From: Schizochytrium sp. CCTCC M209059
Lineage: Eukaryota; Sar; Bigyra; Thraustochytrida; Thraustochytriidae
Reading direction: 5' to 3'
Assembly: GCA_000818945.1 (NCBI GenBank)
Contig: KN805394.1
Location: forward strand, 276,548-340,547
DNA length: 64,000 nt
In this document: piece after piece, positions 29,515-40,261 of the stretch
Position numbering within the stretch: the first letter of the stretch is position 1
Layout of the letters: every line of letters starts with the position of its first letter
Program-made: the position numbers and the translations under genes
The notes under the pieces: generated by a model
Seen by the model: only the letters and a program-made list of their open reading frames with translations
Database searches by the model: none
What the model was told of the DNA's origin: nothing

Positions 29515-32500
29515 ATGAGGTTTGCGACGTCGGTAGCCATTGTGCTCGTGGCCACAATGGCCAGAGCTCTTGCTCAAAGCAGTGGCTGTAACAGTAGCAT
29601 TACGTACATCGAATTTCCAAGCAGCGCATGCGAGGTATTGACAGAAGAGCCTCCCACTCTCACTGAAACGCTTGCATCCGAAGTGATCTCTCTCGACACG
29701 TGCTGTCCAAACCTCGTTGGCGGCCAGGACGATGCGCGGCGTCTTTTTGGCCTCACACCCTCAGATGCTTCCAATGCTCGTGCCTTGCAGACTGACGAAA
29801 CCTGCCGTCAAGTGATCGTCAGCACTCCCTACTGCGATCTCGAGCAAGGAACAGGCTGCACTGCCGAATCGAGTGAACTTGAAATTGAGCTTGCGTTTGA
29901 CTATTCGGCTGTTACCTCGGAAGAGACCTGCTGCAGTGAATGCTTTTGCTGGGGAGATCCTCGATGCTCGTCTTTTGACGGTACGCGCGCGAATTGGATC
30001 GTTTGTGATGATCGTCGGAGAAGCAACTGCAGACACGGACCGAAGCGATGCAGTAAACAGCTCGATCCTTGGGGTGATAGCTGTGAATTCGTCAAGAAAA
30101 CACGGCAAGGCACTGATAACCCCTGGGAGGGATGGGATACAGACGGAAGCCCTTGCCAGTCAACGCGAATGTACGATGGAGCTGAGCTTCCCAGCATGAA
30201 ATTCTTTTCTGGTGATGATTTCGAGGTGAACCTTGTTCTCGGGGAGCGTGGCATCACAGATCAGGTAGATCTCACTGTTGGCTCGGAGACATTCTCGCTC
30301 ACGGCCAGCGCCTGCCTTGCCGACACCTCCGCCAGCGTCTGGACTACCGACGCATCCAACATTCCTGGCACATGGACTGTGACCACAGAGTCGTCCCAGC
30401 GTGTCATGTGGTCTGTGCAAAACACGGGCGCCAGCGTTTTTACTGATATTCTCTGCCAGCGCACGATTGGCGAGCGCTCCCGTCTCGACGTCACGCTGCG
30501 GTACCCGACTGCCGGGGATTCGCCCGATGACGAGTTCAGTGGTTTCTGCGTCACAGGTGTAATTTCTGAAGACGAAAAGGGAACTGGCACTCTTTCTACC
30601 GAGGACGATGACAGATGCTTGCGCATGGAGATTGGAGGCTGCCTCGAAGCCTGCAAGGCTCTTGTCGATCCCACTTGCGTCGAAGAAAATTACGATGCAA
30701 ACGTGCTCAAATGGTGCAAGGAGAACGACTATTCTGGTGTTACACCGGCCATTGGCAGCGACGAGGAATGCGCGGAGCGTATTAAAGAGAACTGCGAGGA
30801 GTCTGGTTTTAGCTGGGCCCAAATTGTGTGTCAAATCGATAACATGAATGGAGACGGGTCTGGCTACGACGAGGATGGGTATCTTCACTGCCTGCAGGAT
30901 ATCGAAGACTTCACTTGGTTCCAGTACGTCAAAGATCGTCCCTCTTTCGAGGTTACCTCTGCTACGACACAAACACCGACCGAATGCATTGCCGATGTTA
31001 CTGAGTACAACGAAAGCAAGTCCAACACTTGCGAGATTGGTGTGCAGGTTCAGTCATTCAATGATGACACTTCCACGTGGGAGGATGAGTTCTTCATTCC
31101 ATCAACGCTGCCCCCTTGTGATGGCATTGCCAAGGTAAATGGAACCGTCTTCCCGAACCTCATGGTGCGTCCCATCCGTCTTGCACAATGCGAATCGATT
31201 CAGTCAGAATGCGCGACGAGCAACAACTGCCTTCCGACAAACGGATTTACTGCGCAGATCGAATACAGGCAAACTGAAGAGTGCCCCTCCCCTACTCCAA
31301 TGCCAGTTTCGAAGCCGACCTGCTATGATTGCGAAGAATTTGCGGAGAACCAGAGTCCGCAGGTCTGTCAGTCATCAACCGAGGACTTCGTACAGATCGG
31401 CACGTGCGAAACCTGTTGTGAAGCAGATGATGCAGACGACTTACCCGAGATTTCGGAGTGGGGCTACTGTCGCACGCAGGAGACTGTTCGACCTTACTGT
31501 GACGCGGACAACGATGATGAGAAAGTATACTGCCGGAGGCTCGAGAGAAGACAGAACGGAGTTACCCTCGATATCAACATTTCCTATGCGAGCCCCAACG
31601 AGGAGCCTTATTCCTGCTGCCGCGACTGCTCCATCTACGGCGATCCAGAGATGACCCCCTTTACCGCTACGGGTAACAACCTTGCGATTGATGCGTGGAT
31701 CATCTGTGATGGTCGTGAAATTCCGGGTGATAAATCCACTTGCCCGATCAAACCAACTACGTGCGAACTCGAAAAGGATCACGACGGCAATAATTGCGTC
31801 TACAACGAGACCCGTGCCAGAATGTTGACCGATCAAAGTGATATTGGGGCTGTCGGCTCGCCTTGCCAAGCCAACCCTTTGTCCGGTGAAGCCGTCATGG
31901 AAGTCTACACAACCGCTGACAACATGTTTTCTATTAACGCCGTGCTTGGAGAGCGTGCCGTCGTCACCGAGACCAGACTCACCATTGACGGTAGTACAGT
32001 TTCGCTTATTGCCTCTGAGTGCTTTGGTGACGCTGGCTCAGGCTGGTCCGATGAGCTTTCTGATTCTCTCACAGGCGTCTCCTACGACGCCGTTGACCAG
32101 CGCAGCACTGACCGTGGTGCCGAACGTACGTGGAAGCTTACGTACCAGGAGAGCATCTTCATTCAAATCACCTGCCTCAAGATGATCGGTCAAAAGGGTG
32201 ATGCAAAGGGAGTCGTTGGCTACCGCATGAACATCGACCACATCATTGACATCGACGAGGAGCGCGCCACAAGTGAAGACTCAACAGGGTACTGCCCGAC
32301 TGGCGTCGTGGACTTTCAGCTTGCCACCCCAACAAACACATCGGATGGTAGCGTCTTCGCGGAATGCACCTGGCAGCAGTGGAGTGAGGGTCTCACCATG
32401 GCCAAGGCACTTGTTGGCACTGCCACGACCTCGGCTCAGATCTTCGATGCCATCGCGGAATGGTGCCAGACTGCAAACACTAATAAGGACTCCCCGGAAG

Positions 32501-33024
32501 ACTGCTACGATGACATTGTCGATGGCCGGACCAACTACAACGCAATTGGAAGACGCTGGGCCAAACAATACTGCAGGGCCATTTCCTCGAACCGCCCATC
32601 GGGCATGTCAGTTGCTGGATGGATCGAAGACTGCCTTACAGATATCCGGGAGGAGACCTTTGGCATTGTCTCGTACGTGGAGAGCTACGGAAGTGGCGAG
32701 AAGAACACCGTCAACACGTGTCTCTCGAAACCCACGTACACCACTTCGGACGACACTTGCACGGAAGGTATTCATGTAGAGCACTACGATACGTCCGCTG
32801 AGGACTGGGTGCAGTCCTTTTTCGTTCCTGCAACAAACTTGCCTTGCGACGGCATTATCACAGTCAAGTACGCCGACTTCCCAGAGCTCTTTACAAACAA
32901 GATTCGCTTCCGCCAATGTGACCAACCCGCCAACAATGGTTGTACTCTTGCCGAGTCTTGCATGCCTGCTCAGGGTTTCGATATCCTTTACCGATTTTCT
33001 CAGCCTGCGGCAGTCTGCAACTAG
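29515..33024 (+). CDS. Large secreted Cys-rich protein with two homologous modules (paralogue 2)
   Basis: The ATG at 29515 gives a signal peptide nearly identical in plan to the upstream gene (MRFATSVAIVLVATMARALA, then QSSGC), for 1169 residues. The frame is open further upstream, but that extension has no coding character. Module landmarks repeat in the same order: CFCWGDPRCSSFDG near 144 and CSIYGDPEMTPF near 707, each followed by W-I-[VI]-CD-x-R, then GSPCQ and LGER. The two genes are tandem duplicates in the same direction. The long PT stalk of paralogue 1 is reduced here to about 15 residues. Codon third positions are less G/C-biased than in paralogue 1, suggesting lower expression or relaxed selection. 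No membrane anchor. Function unknown; an extracellular structural or adhesive role is only inferred. Confidence 0.85.
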   Translation: MRFATSVAIVLVATMARALAQSSGCNSSITYIEFPSSACEVLTEEPPTLTETLASEVISLDTCCPNLVGGQDDARRLFGLTPSDASNARALQTDETCRQVIVSTPYCDLEQGTGCTAESSELEIELAFDYSAVTSEETCCSECFCWGDPRCSSFDGTRANWIVCDDRRRSNCRHGPKRCSKQLDPWGDSCEFVKKTRQGTDNPWEGWDTDGSPCQSTRMYDGAELPSMKFFSGDDFEVNLVLGERGITDQVDLTVGSETFSLTASACLADTSASVWTTDASNIPGTWTVTTESSQRVMWSVQNTGASVFTDILCQRTIGERSRLDVTLRYPTAGDSPDDEFSGFCVTGVISEDEKGTGTLSTEDDDRCLRMEIGGCLEACKALVDPTCVEENYDANVLKWCKENDYSGVTPAIGSDEECAERIKENCEESGFSWAQIVCQIDNMNGDGSGYDEDGYLHCLQDIEDFTWFQYVKDRPSFEVTSATTQTPTECIADVTEYNESKSNTCEIGVQVQSFNDDTSTWEDEFFIPSTLPPCDGIAKVNGTVFPNLMVRPIRLAQCESIQSECATSNNCLPTNGFTAQIEYRQTEECPSPTPMPVSKPTCYDCEEFAENQSPQVCQSSTEDFVQIGTCETCCEADDADDLPEISEWGYCRTQETVRPYCDADNDDEKVYCRRLERRQNGVTLDINISYASPNEEPYSCCRDCSIYGDPEMTPFTATGNNLAIDAWIICDGREIPGDKSTCPIKPTTCELEKDHDGNNCVYNETRARMLTDQSDIGAVGSPCQANPLSGEAVMEVYTTADNMFSINAVLGERAVVTETRLTIDGSTVSLIASECFGDAGSGWSDELSDSLTGVSYDAVDQRSTDRGAERTWKLTYQESIFIQITCLKMIGQKGDAKGVVGYRMNIDHIIDIDEERATSEDSTGYCPTGVVDFQLATPTNTSDGSVFAECTWQQWSEGLTMAKALVGTATTSAQIFDAIAEWCQTANTNKDSPEDCYDDIVDGRTNYNAIGRRWAKQYCRAISSNRPSGMSVAGWIEDCLTDIREETFGIVSYVESYGSGEKNTVNTCLSKPTYTTSDDTCTEGIHVEHYDTSAEDWVQSFFVPATNLPCDGIITVKYADFPELFTNKIRFRQCDQPANNGCTLAESCMPAQGFDILYRFSQPAAVCN

Positions 33025-33187
33025 CTTGAAGTTATCATCATCAACGACACACCCGCACTTCGAGACCTAGGGCCTAGCCGAAGAAAGGGCCAAGAGGCTT
33101 TTGTAGTACTCTTTTTCTTTTTTTCTTTTTTTTTATAATGCAAAAAGTGCAAATTCAAAACGGTACTCGTGTTTTTTGGGGGTTCTA

Positions 33188-36100
33188 TCAGTAAAAGTTT
33201 GCACGAATAACAACCTGTCCATAGTTGCGGCTCGTGCCGCTCACGACCTGTCCAGTATTTCGAAGGGATGCAACTTGAGAGGGAATTCGATTTTCAGCCC
33301 AAAGCTGCTCGACACGACTGTAGCGCTTCTTGTCAAGAAACATGGGGAGCGAAGGAACGACCTGCTGGTCATCTCCGTTCTTGTCTACATACAGCGAACC
33401 CCAATAGGCAGCGTGCGAGCCATGAATGAGCAGCACAGTGCTGGACCTGCGAAACAGAAGAAGTGCACCAACACCATCATGCGTTTCATCCGTGTGTCGC
33501 GTGCATTCTCCGCGCGAATCGCGACGACGGTTGCGCACGGCACGAGAAGGGCGACCTGCGAGCATCATTTGGCCGCAAACGAGACAAATGGCAGGATCAT
33601 GCGAAGGATCGTGCTCTCCAACGGCCTGGTTTACCTCCACGTACTGTTCTGTGTAAGAGTGCCGCAGTCTGATGAGTTGACGCACCGATAAGGGCCGCGG
33701 TGCGCCCGAGGTCGGCGGAGGTTGCATACGCGGACGCGGAACCCAGCTTGGGGCGCAGGCAATGACTTGATCCAACCAAGAAGATACCCGCTGCATCATT
33801 TCCGTGGACTCCAGGACCTCCTTTGCCATTGGCATGTCGACGCCGAACAACGTTAATGCCCCATTGCCAATTCCTGAGCTGGGCCACTGCACTAAGTCAA
33901 GGGGTGTCTCAATCTCTTGATTTGTGCTGATGACGAGCATCACCTGGGCAAGTTGCAAAAACTCCATCACGTGCGAAGTTGCCAAAAGCGTTAAATGCGC
34001 CTCCATCTTCTCCTGATCTGTGCCGGCCGAGTGATTGCCGCCCTTTTGCAAGATGCTCTGCACGGCCCGTGGGGATGTCAGCTCCGACATGCGCTCGAAT
34101 TTGCCGAGCATGACGCGCGATAGTTCCACTGCGCTTTTTGCACTCGAGATTTGGCTCGGGACTTCCGCCAAGGATGGTTTGTCGGTAAGCTCACCCTCGA
34201 GTAGACTTTGAGCGAGCTTGAGCGTGTAAAGCGCTTGCACTGCGGTCCAGCAGCTCTGTGGGGTGGGATCGCAGAGGCAGGAAAGCACAAGAATGAGCTC
34301 TGGACTCTGATTTAGCACGCAATGATGGCGCAGTTCACGAGAAGTCGACGACACTGACTCGTGCAGGACGGCGTGCAACACCTGAAGTCCGGCACCTGCG
34401 TTGGCGAGCAACGCAGCGCGACAGGCGCGAAAGAGACGAGCAAGCTTCTGCAACCTCTCCTTCGGAACGACACTTCGTTCTGCGCGAGCTCGCTGCTCGG
34501 CGATGACAGTAAGTGCAAAGGAAAAGCAGAGCGAGGTAAAGTTTTGCCCCGATGGGACCTCACGAACCTCCAGATTGCGCGGCGAGTTGACGGCAAGAGA
34601 GTCGAGCATAGCCATGGCTTCAGCCGGAGACGATGGTGTCGCCGTAGCAATCATTTGCGCCGCGAACGACTCGCTCATGCGGCGGGATCGAGGGCTGCCT
34701 TGAGCGACCTCGTTTTGAGAGAGAGCATCACACATGCTCTTGATGGCAGGTAAGAGCGGGTCCAGGGCTTCGTGCTTGTTCTTGATGATAAAGAGAGGCT
34801 GCATGCTTGACCGAGGCCGCACGGGCGAACCGCCGTGCCAGCTGTTGGTGCTCAGTCCTCGACGCCTTCCACCTCCCGACGACACGGACGATGCCGAAGA
34901 GGCGAGCGGAAGAGACCGAGGGCTGCAAGGGGCGGCGAGAAGTAGGTCGTTACTACTGCTGCTACTTCTGATGGCACTGCCAGCACTACCGTAAGCGCCG
35001 AGGTCGCTGCTGATCCGAAGGTCACCCGAAGACCCGTAATGAAACGAGTGCGAGCTATCTCTACGTACCATGCTTCCAGTATCGCTCATGTTGTCGATCT
35101 CACGGTCCGCAAAGTCATTATTGACACTACTACTGCTGCGTCCGCCGCCGCCCTCGACATCGTCAAGGTCATCCTCGATGTCTTCATACTTGGCGAACCA
35201 GGCGGCAGCCGCCGACAACGAGACCCGCGGAGGCGGATTCCGTGTCAAGTCGTTGGGACCGGGAAGAAGCTTGTCTGGAACGCAGGGAACGACAAAGTTG
35301 GAAAGAGACTTGCACAGCGGGCAAAGGAACTCTTGGCGTTTCTGATTGATCCAGAGGGCGTCACCAGTGTCCGCTTGAGATGCTTCACGATAACTCTGCA
35401 GACAGCGCTCGTGGATCGCATGCCCGCATAGTTGCAAAATGGTGCGATTAGGCGGCCCCGCAGGCCAGGAGACGCACCAACCTTGCGCAGTGGTCTCTTC
35501 GCGTTGCAAAACATGAACGTCGTTGCGGTGGAAAAAGCCAATGTAGCATGTTGAATCCTCATCGAGTGATTTGCACTCGTGACACGCAACGCACTCTGGA
35601 CCACGCCAGATCTCGCGCTGCTTCGCCCCATGCGCGTTACCTGACGCAGACGACATGGCGGTAGCGGAGGCTCCTGCAAGATCGACATCGTCATCCTCGT
35701 TATCGACCATGTGATCAATGAAGTCTCCGGATCGCTGCTTCTTTTCGCACGTGTCGCGAGCTGTGTCGCACAGATTGGCGTCACCCACGCGTCCAGGTTC
35801 GTTGGCTTCCGAAGCCTTGGCACCTTGCCGGCCCGAAGAGCCGCCTCCTACGGATCCGTCATCCATTTCGCTGGCGAACATCTCCGCAGCCTTTGCCTGA
35901 AACTGCTTCATTGCAGACATGGCATTGCGCTGCGCATGCTGCGCGCTCCGTTGCGCCTTTCGCTTGCGAGATTGCTTTTCCTTTTCGGAAAGAGACTCTG
36001 ACTTGCGACTTTTGAACTCTGCACGGATGCGCTTGTGGCAACTTGCATCCAAGCGATTGAGTTGAAAAAGAATCCAGCGGACACCGTCTCTCGTTGCCTC

Positions 36101-39100
36101 GTCAATAGACACTGTCTCATCATGCCACATTTTCAGCAAGCAATCAAGGATACTCAGGTCTGAACCTTCAACCTTGGTCATGACTTTGGCGCCAAAGCGG
36201 GCGCAGGTGTCGATTGCCGGGTGTTCATCGTGGTCTTCTGCGTCTTCCTCCTCGTGCGTGGTATGCGCAGATGAAGTGCCCGCTTGGCCCTCAACTTCGC
36301 TGTCGCGACCATTCTCGTGGCTGGACCTCGATGAAGACGAACCGGCGCGTTCGGCCTGGTGCATTTGCTCCTCCATGTTCATCTCATCGGGTGCAGCGCT
36401 CGTATCCGCAAGCCACGTATATGACATGTGATCAGGCTGCGTGGCAGCGCACAGCAATTGCGAAGAGCCTGATTGGTCCAAAGTCGTTGTGGATTCGTCC
36501 GCTGATGCTCTCATGCTGGCGACAGAGGATGCCGTTTGGGCCAGCGAGACACCTGCATCGGCATTATCTGCAGAAATTGCGCCAGCGCTCAGCGCGAGCG
36601 ACCCCTCGGCAGCAAACTCGCGTGGGGTCGCCTTTTGTGCAAGCCGGACGGCAGACCGAGACCATGGAGGGTTAGTGCGCAGCCGGGCTGCCGCAGCTGA
36701 AGTGAAGCTGGATTCATCGTCTGCGCTAACTCGAGCCGTCTCCATTGCGCCGGCGTTTTTTACGGTGGTAGATGCCCCTGCTGATCTTTCTGCCGACGTT
36801 TCGTCTTCGTCGCCGAGGCCTGTCGCATCGTCACCGCTGATTTCTCTGATGAGATGCACTTGCAAAGACAAAAGGTGGATGGCGTTGGCAAGAAAGAGGA
36901 CTCCGCATTGCGCGTCCCGTCCTGCCACGGCACGCGAGAGAGAACGATGGAGCAAGAGGAATGTCGCGTCGCACAAGAGCAATTTGGTCCGTACTTGAGT
37001 ATAGGCAGGATGAATGAATGTATGCCAAGGCGCAGAGGGAAGGGGCTTGACTCGCGACGAGGCGCCACGTGGTTTTGAATCACCCGGAAAGCACGGCTTG
37101 GAAATGTTCTCTCGCACCCGAAAGCTAAGCGAGTGCTCTCGTGCTTGGCTCTTGTCTTGACGCGAGAGGCGGTGAAAGAGCGGGTCGAATTCAAGCCAGC
37201 TTTCGGGTTTGAGGTTGTATTCCACAGGGCGAAGGCCATCTCCGTGGCCGTTCATGCGGGCAACTTCTCTGAGAACGCGTTTGAGGTGCTCTGCCCCAGA
37301 CTGCAGACCGACTTGGCGAAGGTGTGTACATGTATCATTGATGGCACTAAAGCTGGCGCTGCGAATTGCCAAAAGATGGATAATTTCGCGGCGGAGTTGC
37401 ACGTCAGATGCAGCGAGAATGTCTTCCTTGGAGAACCCGTTTCGTTCGAGCGCCGCCGGGGTAGGGGCTGGAAGTTCAGTTACAACGCGGCAAAGCGTCT
37501 CAAGTAGATGCTCACCGAGAGAGCCTTCGTACTCTTCCGGTGGCTCGCAGGTGCCGCGAATGCGATCAAAGGCGAAGAACTTGCTCAACCCATAGGCATT
37601 CACCAGGTAGTTGACAAAGACGTTTCCAGGCACCTCGAGAGCTGCGGCCTGTAGCGCACGAAGGTCCATAAAGGCGCCCGAGACAAAAGGCAAAGCCTGA
37701 TAGTTCATCGCTTGCGAGGCCATGTCTTCGTTACGCAGCCACATGGACGCCGCGTTCTGCGCAGAAATAATGATAGCGCTGAGGGGTTGTCGCATAAGCG
37801 CGAGCCAAAACCCAGAAGATCCACTGCCGAGGAGCGCGCGGTAGCCGCGAGGATCAAGCGTCGATGCAAGAGCCTGATGATAAACCATCGCAAAGAAACG
37901 CTGAAGAGCGCAATGGAAGGTGACCGGATCGTGCGCGACATCGCAAGCAACGTAAGGCAGGCGGCCCAGAACATTATCCGTGTAGACGATGGTTTGCGCG
38001 GCGCGAGCGCGCTTTTCGAGAATCTGCGCCGTGAGCCCAGCACATTCGCGGAGAATGCGAACCGTGACAGCTTCGTGCGAGCCGTGTCCAGAAATCTTCT
38101 GGTCTGCCGTGAGGGCCTCAAGCGCCTCAATAATGGAGGACGCGAAAGGGCTGTCCTTGGTGACAGCGTGGTTTTTGAGCCCAAACGTAAAGTAGCGCGT
38201 GAGGTCGACAAACAGCGAGAGAACAGAGAGACTCAGGTTAAAGGCCGGGACCCAACGTTCGTCGCGAATCGGCAGTTCTGGCGCACAGACACGGGACTGT
38301 GTATGGAGATTGTAGATAAGGTCAAAGAGCTCAAAGAGCGTCCCGAGAGCTTCAGGTTGCGCGGCAAGGAAACGAAGTGACATGCCCGGTGCATTCAGAA
38401 CGTAAGTGAGATCGGTGACGATGCACTTTGTCTTGCGATGCGTCAGAACGGGGCTGAGCAAGTCGAGGTGAGAGTCATTATCGGTTTCGTTGGCCTCGCC
38501 GCCGCGTTGACTGGTCTGCGCGACACAGTGCTCCACGGTGCTCTTGAGACTGCTGAGGATGGACTCCAGGAATCCGTAGTTTTTAACGAGGTCCTTGACA
38601 TGGTTGGGGCGGTTGAGAAATTGCACAGAGAGCCCGAAAATTGTGTCGGTGTCACCAAGCTCGAGCACGGGGAGCTGATAAATGCGTGCCGCGCAACTGC
38701 GACGGTAGGTTTTGGCAAAGGCGACGGCAAATCTTGATTTGAAGAGGCCGTCGACGAGGAGACGAATGTACACCGAGCGGAGGGACTTGCTCGTGGAGCT
38801 TGGAAGGAAGAGGTCGTGCACGATGAGGTTTTTGAGCGGCAAGAGAGTGCACTCAAGGCTTTGATTTTCCATGTCCTGTCGCTCTGCGTCGTTGGTGGGC
38901 GGGCCTTCGGTGAGCGCCCGTGCTGCGAGACGTGTGAACGAATCGGAGTCACTGCAAAGCATTTGAAGCCAAGAGGAAATGACTTCGATCGCGACACTGC
39001 ACGAAAGCGCCACCGTATTGCGCACGGACATTCTGAAAAAGGTTGTGTCGCTCATTTGCTGGACAAATTCACGGCAAAAAGCGAGATTGTCCCGGGTAAC

Positions 39101-40261
39101 GGAAGCAAAAACAAAAGGATCGGGTTTAGATGCCTGACTCCGTTTCGTAAAAGCCCTTGGTTCCGCTGCCGTCGCTTCTGATTCTGTTGCTGTCGGTCCC
39201 AATGCTGTTGCTGCTGCTGCAGCAAGTGGCGGGGAAGCGGCTTCTACTTCAGCCTCAACACGACGAAACCAGTTGTTGATGAGGACAGGGACGGACATTT
39301 CCTCGCGAGGTTCGCGTGGGCGAAGCGGTGCGTGCGGTGCAACAGCGAAAGTAAGGCACTCGGAGATACGCGTGAGCTCCTCGCGGTAAGGGGACGTCGT
39401 GAAGACGGCACCCTGCTTCATAGCGTCGAGGATGGGCTCGAGGATGAGGTCGGTTCGCCCGCTTGACGCAAAGTGAGCCATGAGGTTGGCAACGCGGCGA
39501 AGAAGGGCGACGGCGGCATCCTCCATGGCGGCCGGAAGCCAATTCTTGGGTTCGGGAACGTTCGACTCGCCGTGCTTGTTGCAAAAGCCGCTAGGATCCC
39601 AAGCGCCCGGGTCGCCGCAGTCGCAGCATCCGCCGGCGTCCGTCATGACGTGATAAAAGTAGACATCGTGGCCCTCGTGATCCGATGCTCGAAAGCACTC
39701 TTGGCAGAGGACACACGTGGAGTCCATTTGGCACTGTTTGCAGTTCCAGACAATGTCTCCGGCGCGAAAGGCACGCGAACAGACGCGCTGTGGCTCGCGC
39801 GACGTGGCGGCGCGGATACGCGCGTGGCAAAACGCGCTGCTTTCCGCCCAGGCCGTGTTGGGCGCCAATGTGGACACGACGGCCTCGGCGCAGATAATGT
39901 GCTGGAACCACATACATGCGCGCTGCATCGTCCGCGAGAGGTCTGCTTCGTTGTCCATATTGGCGTCCTCTGCAACGATCTCCTCGAGGGTTTCGACCAT
40001 GGCGTCGCAGAGCGCCGGCACGCCGCGACCTTCCTGGCGCCACCACTGCAGCTCTGGGACGGCAAGCGGGGGCTCGTCGTCGAGGAGGGCTCTGCGGACG
40101 CGGCTCCTGCGCAGGATCCGCTCGTGCTCCGCGGCCATCGGCGAGGCCGCTGCCATTTGCGAGTCCGCGCCGGGCCCGCTCCGCGGCGCGGCGGCGGTGT
40201 CTGGACAGCCCTGCTGCTGCACGTCGTGCACGCCCACCTCGGCGGGGCTCCCGCGCGCCAT
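33188..40261 (-). CDS. UBR-type E3 ubiquitin ligase (N-recognin, UBR1/2/PRT6-like)
   Basis: The intron-free 2357-residue ORF has the architecture of UBR1-family N-degron ligases. The UBR box is at ~159-229, with the Cys/His ladder from CSRAFRAGDIVWNCKQC through DAGGCCDCGDPGAW to CNKHG; this pocket binds basic N-terminal residues. A long helical middle follows. The RING-H2 is at ~1555-1659 (CVACHECKS, CGHAIHERC, CPLCKS) with an unusually long inter-Cys loop, as in UBR1. The C-terminal domain has CLVCGQMM, then HGSHAAYWGSLYVDKNGD and RYSRVEQLWAENRIPSQVA, the UBR autoinhibitory-type end. It transfers ubiquitin to N-degron substrates in cytosol and nucleus. I could not identify a clear ClpS-like domain for bulky N-termini. 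The stop is 163 bases from the convergent paralogue 2. Confidence 0.93.
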   Translation of the reverse strand: MARGSPAEVGVHDVQQQGCPDTAAAPRSGPGADSQMAAASPMAAEHERILRRSRVRRALLDDEPPLAVPELQWWRQEGRGVPALCDAMVETLEEIVAEDANMDNEADLSRTMQRACMWFQHIICAEAVVSTLAPNTAWAESSAFCHARIRAATSREPQRVCSRAFRAGDIVWNCKQCQMDSTCVLCQECFRASDHEGHDVYFYHVMTDAGGCCDCGDPGAWDPSGFCNKHGESNVPEPKNWLPAAMEDAAVALLRRVANLMAHFASSGRTDLILEPILDAMKQGAVFTTSPYREELTRISECLTFAVAPHAPLRPREPREEMSVPVLINNWFRRVEAEVEAASPPLAAAAATALGPTATESEATAAEPRAFTKRSQASKPDPFVFASVTRDNLAFCREFVQQMSDTTFFRMSVRNTVALSCSVAIEVISSWLQMLCSDSDSFTRLAARALTEGPPTNDAERQDMENQSLECTLLPLKNLIVHDLFLPSSTSKSLRSVYIRLLVDGLFKSRFAVAFAKTYRRSCAARIYQLPVLELGDTDTIFGLSVQFLNRPNHVKDLVKNYGFLESILSSLKSTVEHCVAQTSQRGGEANETDNDSHLDLLSPVLTHRKTKCIVTDLTYVLNAPGMSLRFLAAQPEALGTLFELFDLIYNLHTQSRVCAPELPIRDERWVPAFNLSLSVLSLFVDLTRYFTFGLKNHAVTKDSPFASSIIEALEALTADQKISGHGSHEAVTVRILRECAGLTAQILEKRARAAQTIVYTDNVLGRLPYVACDVAHDPVTFHCALQRFFAMVYHQALASTLDPRGYRALLGSGSSGFWLALMRQPLSAIIISAQNAASMWLRNEDMASQAMNYQALPFVSGAFMDLRALQAAALEVPGNVFVNYLVNAYGLSKFFAFDRIRGTCEPPEEYEGSLGEHLLETLCRVVTELPAPTPAALERNGFSKEDILAASDVQLRREIIHLLAIRSASFSAINDTCTHLRQVGLQSGAEHLKRVLREVARMNGHGDGLRPVEYNLKPESWLEFDPLFHRLSRQDKSQAREHSLSFRVRENISKPCFPGDSKPRGASSRVKPLPSAPWHTFIHPAYTQVRTKLLLCDATFLLLHRSLSRAVAGRDAQCGVLFLANAIHLLSLQVHLIREISGDDATGLGDEDETSAERSAGASTTVKNAGAMETARVSADDESSFTSAAAARLRTNPPWSRSAVRLAQKATPREFAAEGSLALSAGAISADNADAGVSLAQTASSVASMRASADESTTTLDQSGSSQLLCAATQPDHMSYTWLADTSAAPDEMNMEEQMHQAERAGSSSSRSSHENGRDSEVEGQAGTSSAHTTHEEEDAEDHDEHPAIDTCARFGAKVMTKVEGSDLSILDCLLKMWHDETVSIDEATRDGVRWILFQLNRLDASCHKRIRAEFKSRKSESLSEKEKQSRKRKAQRSAQHAQRNAMSAMKQFQAKAAEMFASEMDDGSVGGGSSGRQGAKASEANEPGRVGDANLCDTARDTCEKKQRSGDFIDHMVDNEDDDVDLAGASATAMSSASGNAHGAKQREIWRGPECVACHECKSLDEDSTCYIGFFHRNDVHVLQREETTAQGWCVSWPAGPPNRTILQLCGHAIHERCLQSYREASQADTGDALWINQKRQEFLCPLCKSLSNFVVPCVPDKLLPGPNDLTRNPPPRVSLSAAAAWFAKYEDIEDDLDDVEGGGGRSSSSVNNDFADREIDNMSDTGSMVRRDSSHSFHYGSSGDLRISSDLGAYGSAGSAIRSSSSSNDLLLAAPCSPRSLPLASSASSVSSGGGRRRGLSTNSWHGGSPVRPRSSMQPLFIIKNKHEALDPLLPAIKSMCDALSQNEVAQGSPRSRRMSESFAAQMIATATPSSPAEAMAMLDSLAVNSPRNLEVREVPSGQNFTSLCFSFALTVIAEQRARAERSVVPKERLQKLARLFRACRAALLANAGAGLQVLHAVLHESVSSTSRELRHHCVLNQSPELILVLSCLCDPTPQSCWTAVQALYTLKLAQSLLEGELTDKPSLAEVPSQISSAKSAVELSRVMLGKFERMSELTSPRAVQSILQKGGNHSAGTDQEKMEAHLTLLATSHVMEFLQLAQVMLVISTNQEIETPLDLVQWPSSGIGNGALTLFGVDMPMAKEVLESTEMMQRVSSWLDQVIACAPSWVPRPRMQPPPTSGAPRPLSVRQLIRLRHSYTEQYVEVNQAVGEHDPSHDPAICLVCGQMMLAGRPSRAVRNRRRDSRGECTRHTDETHDGVGALLLFRRSSTVLLIHGSHAAYWGSLYVDKNGDDQQVVPSLPMFLDKKRYSRVEQLWAENRIPSQVASLRNTGQVVSGTSRNYGQVVIRANFY

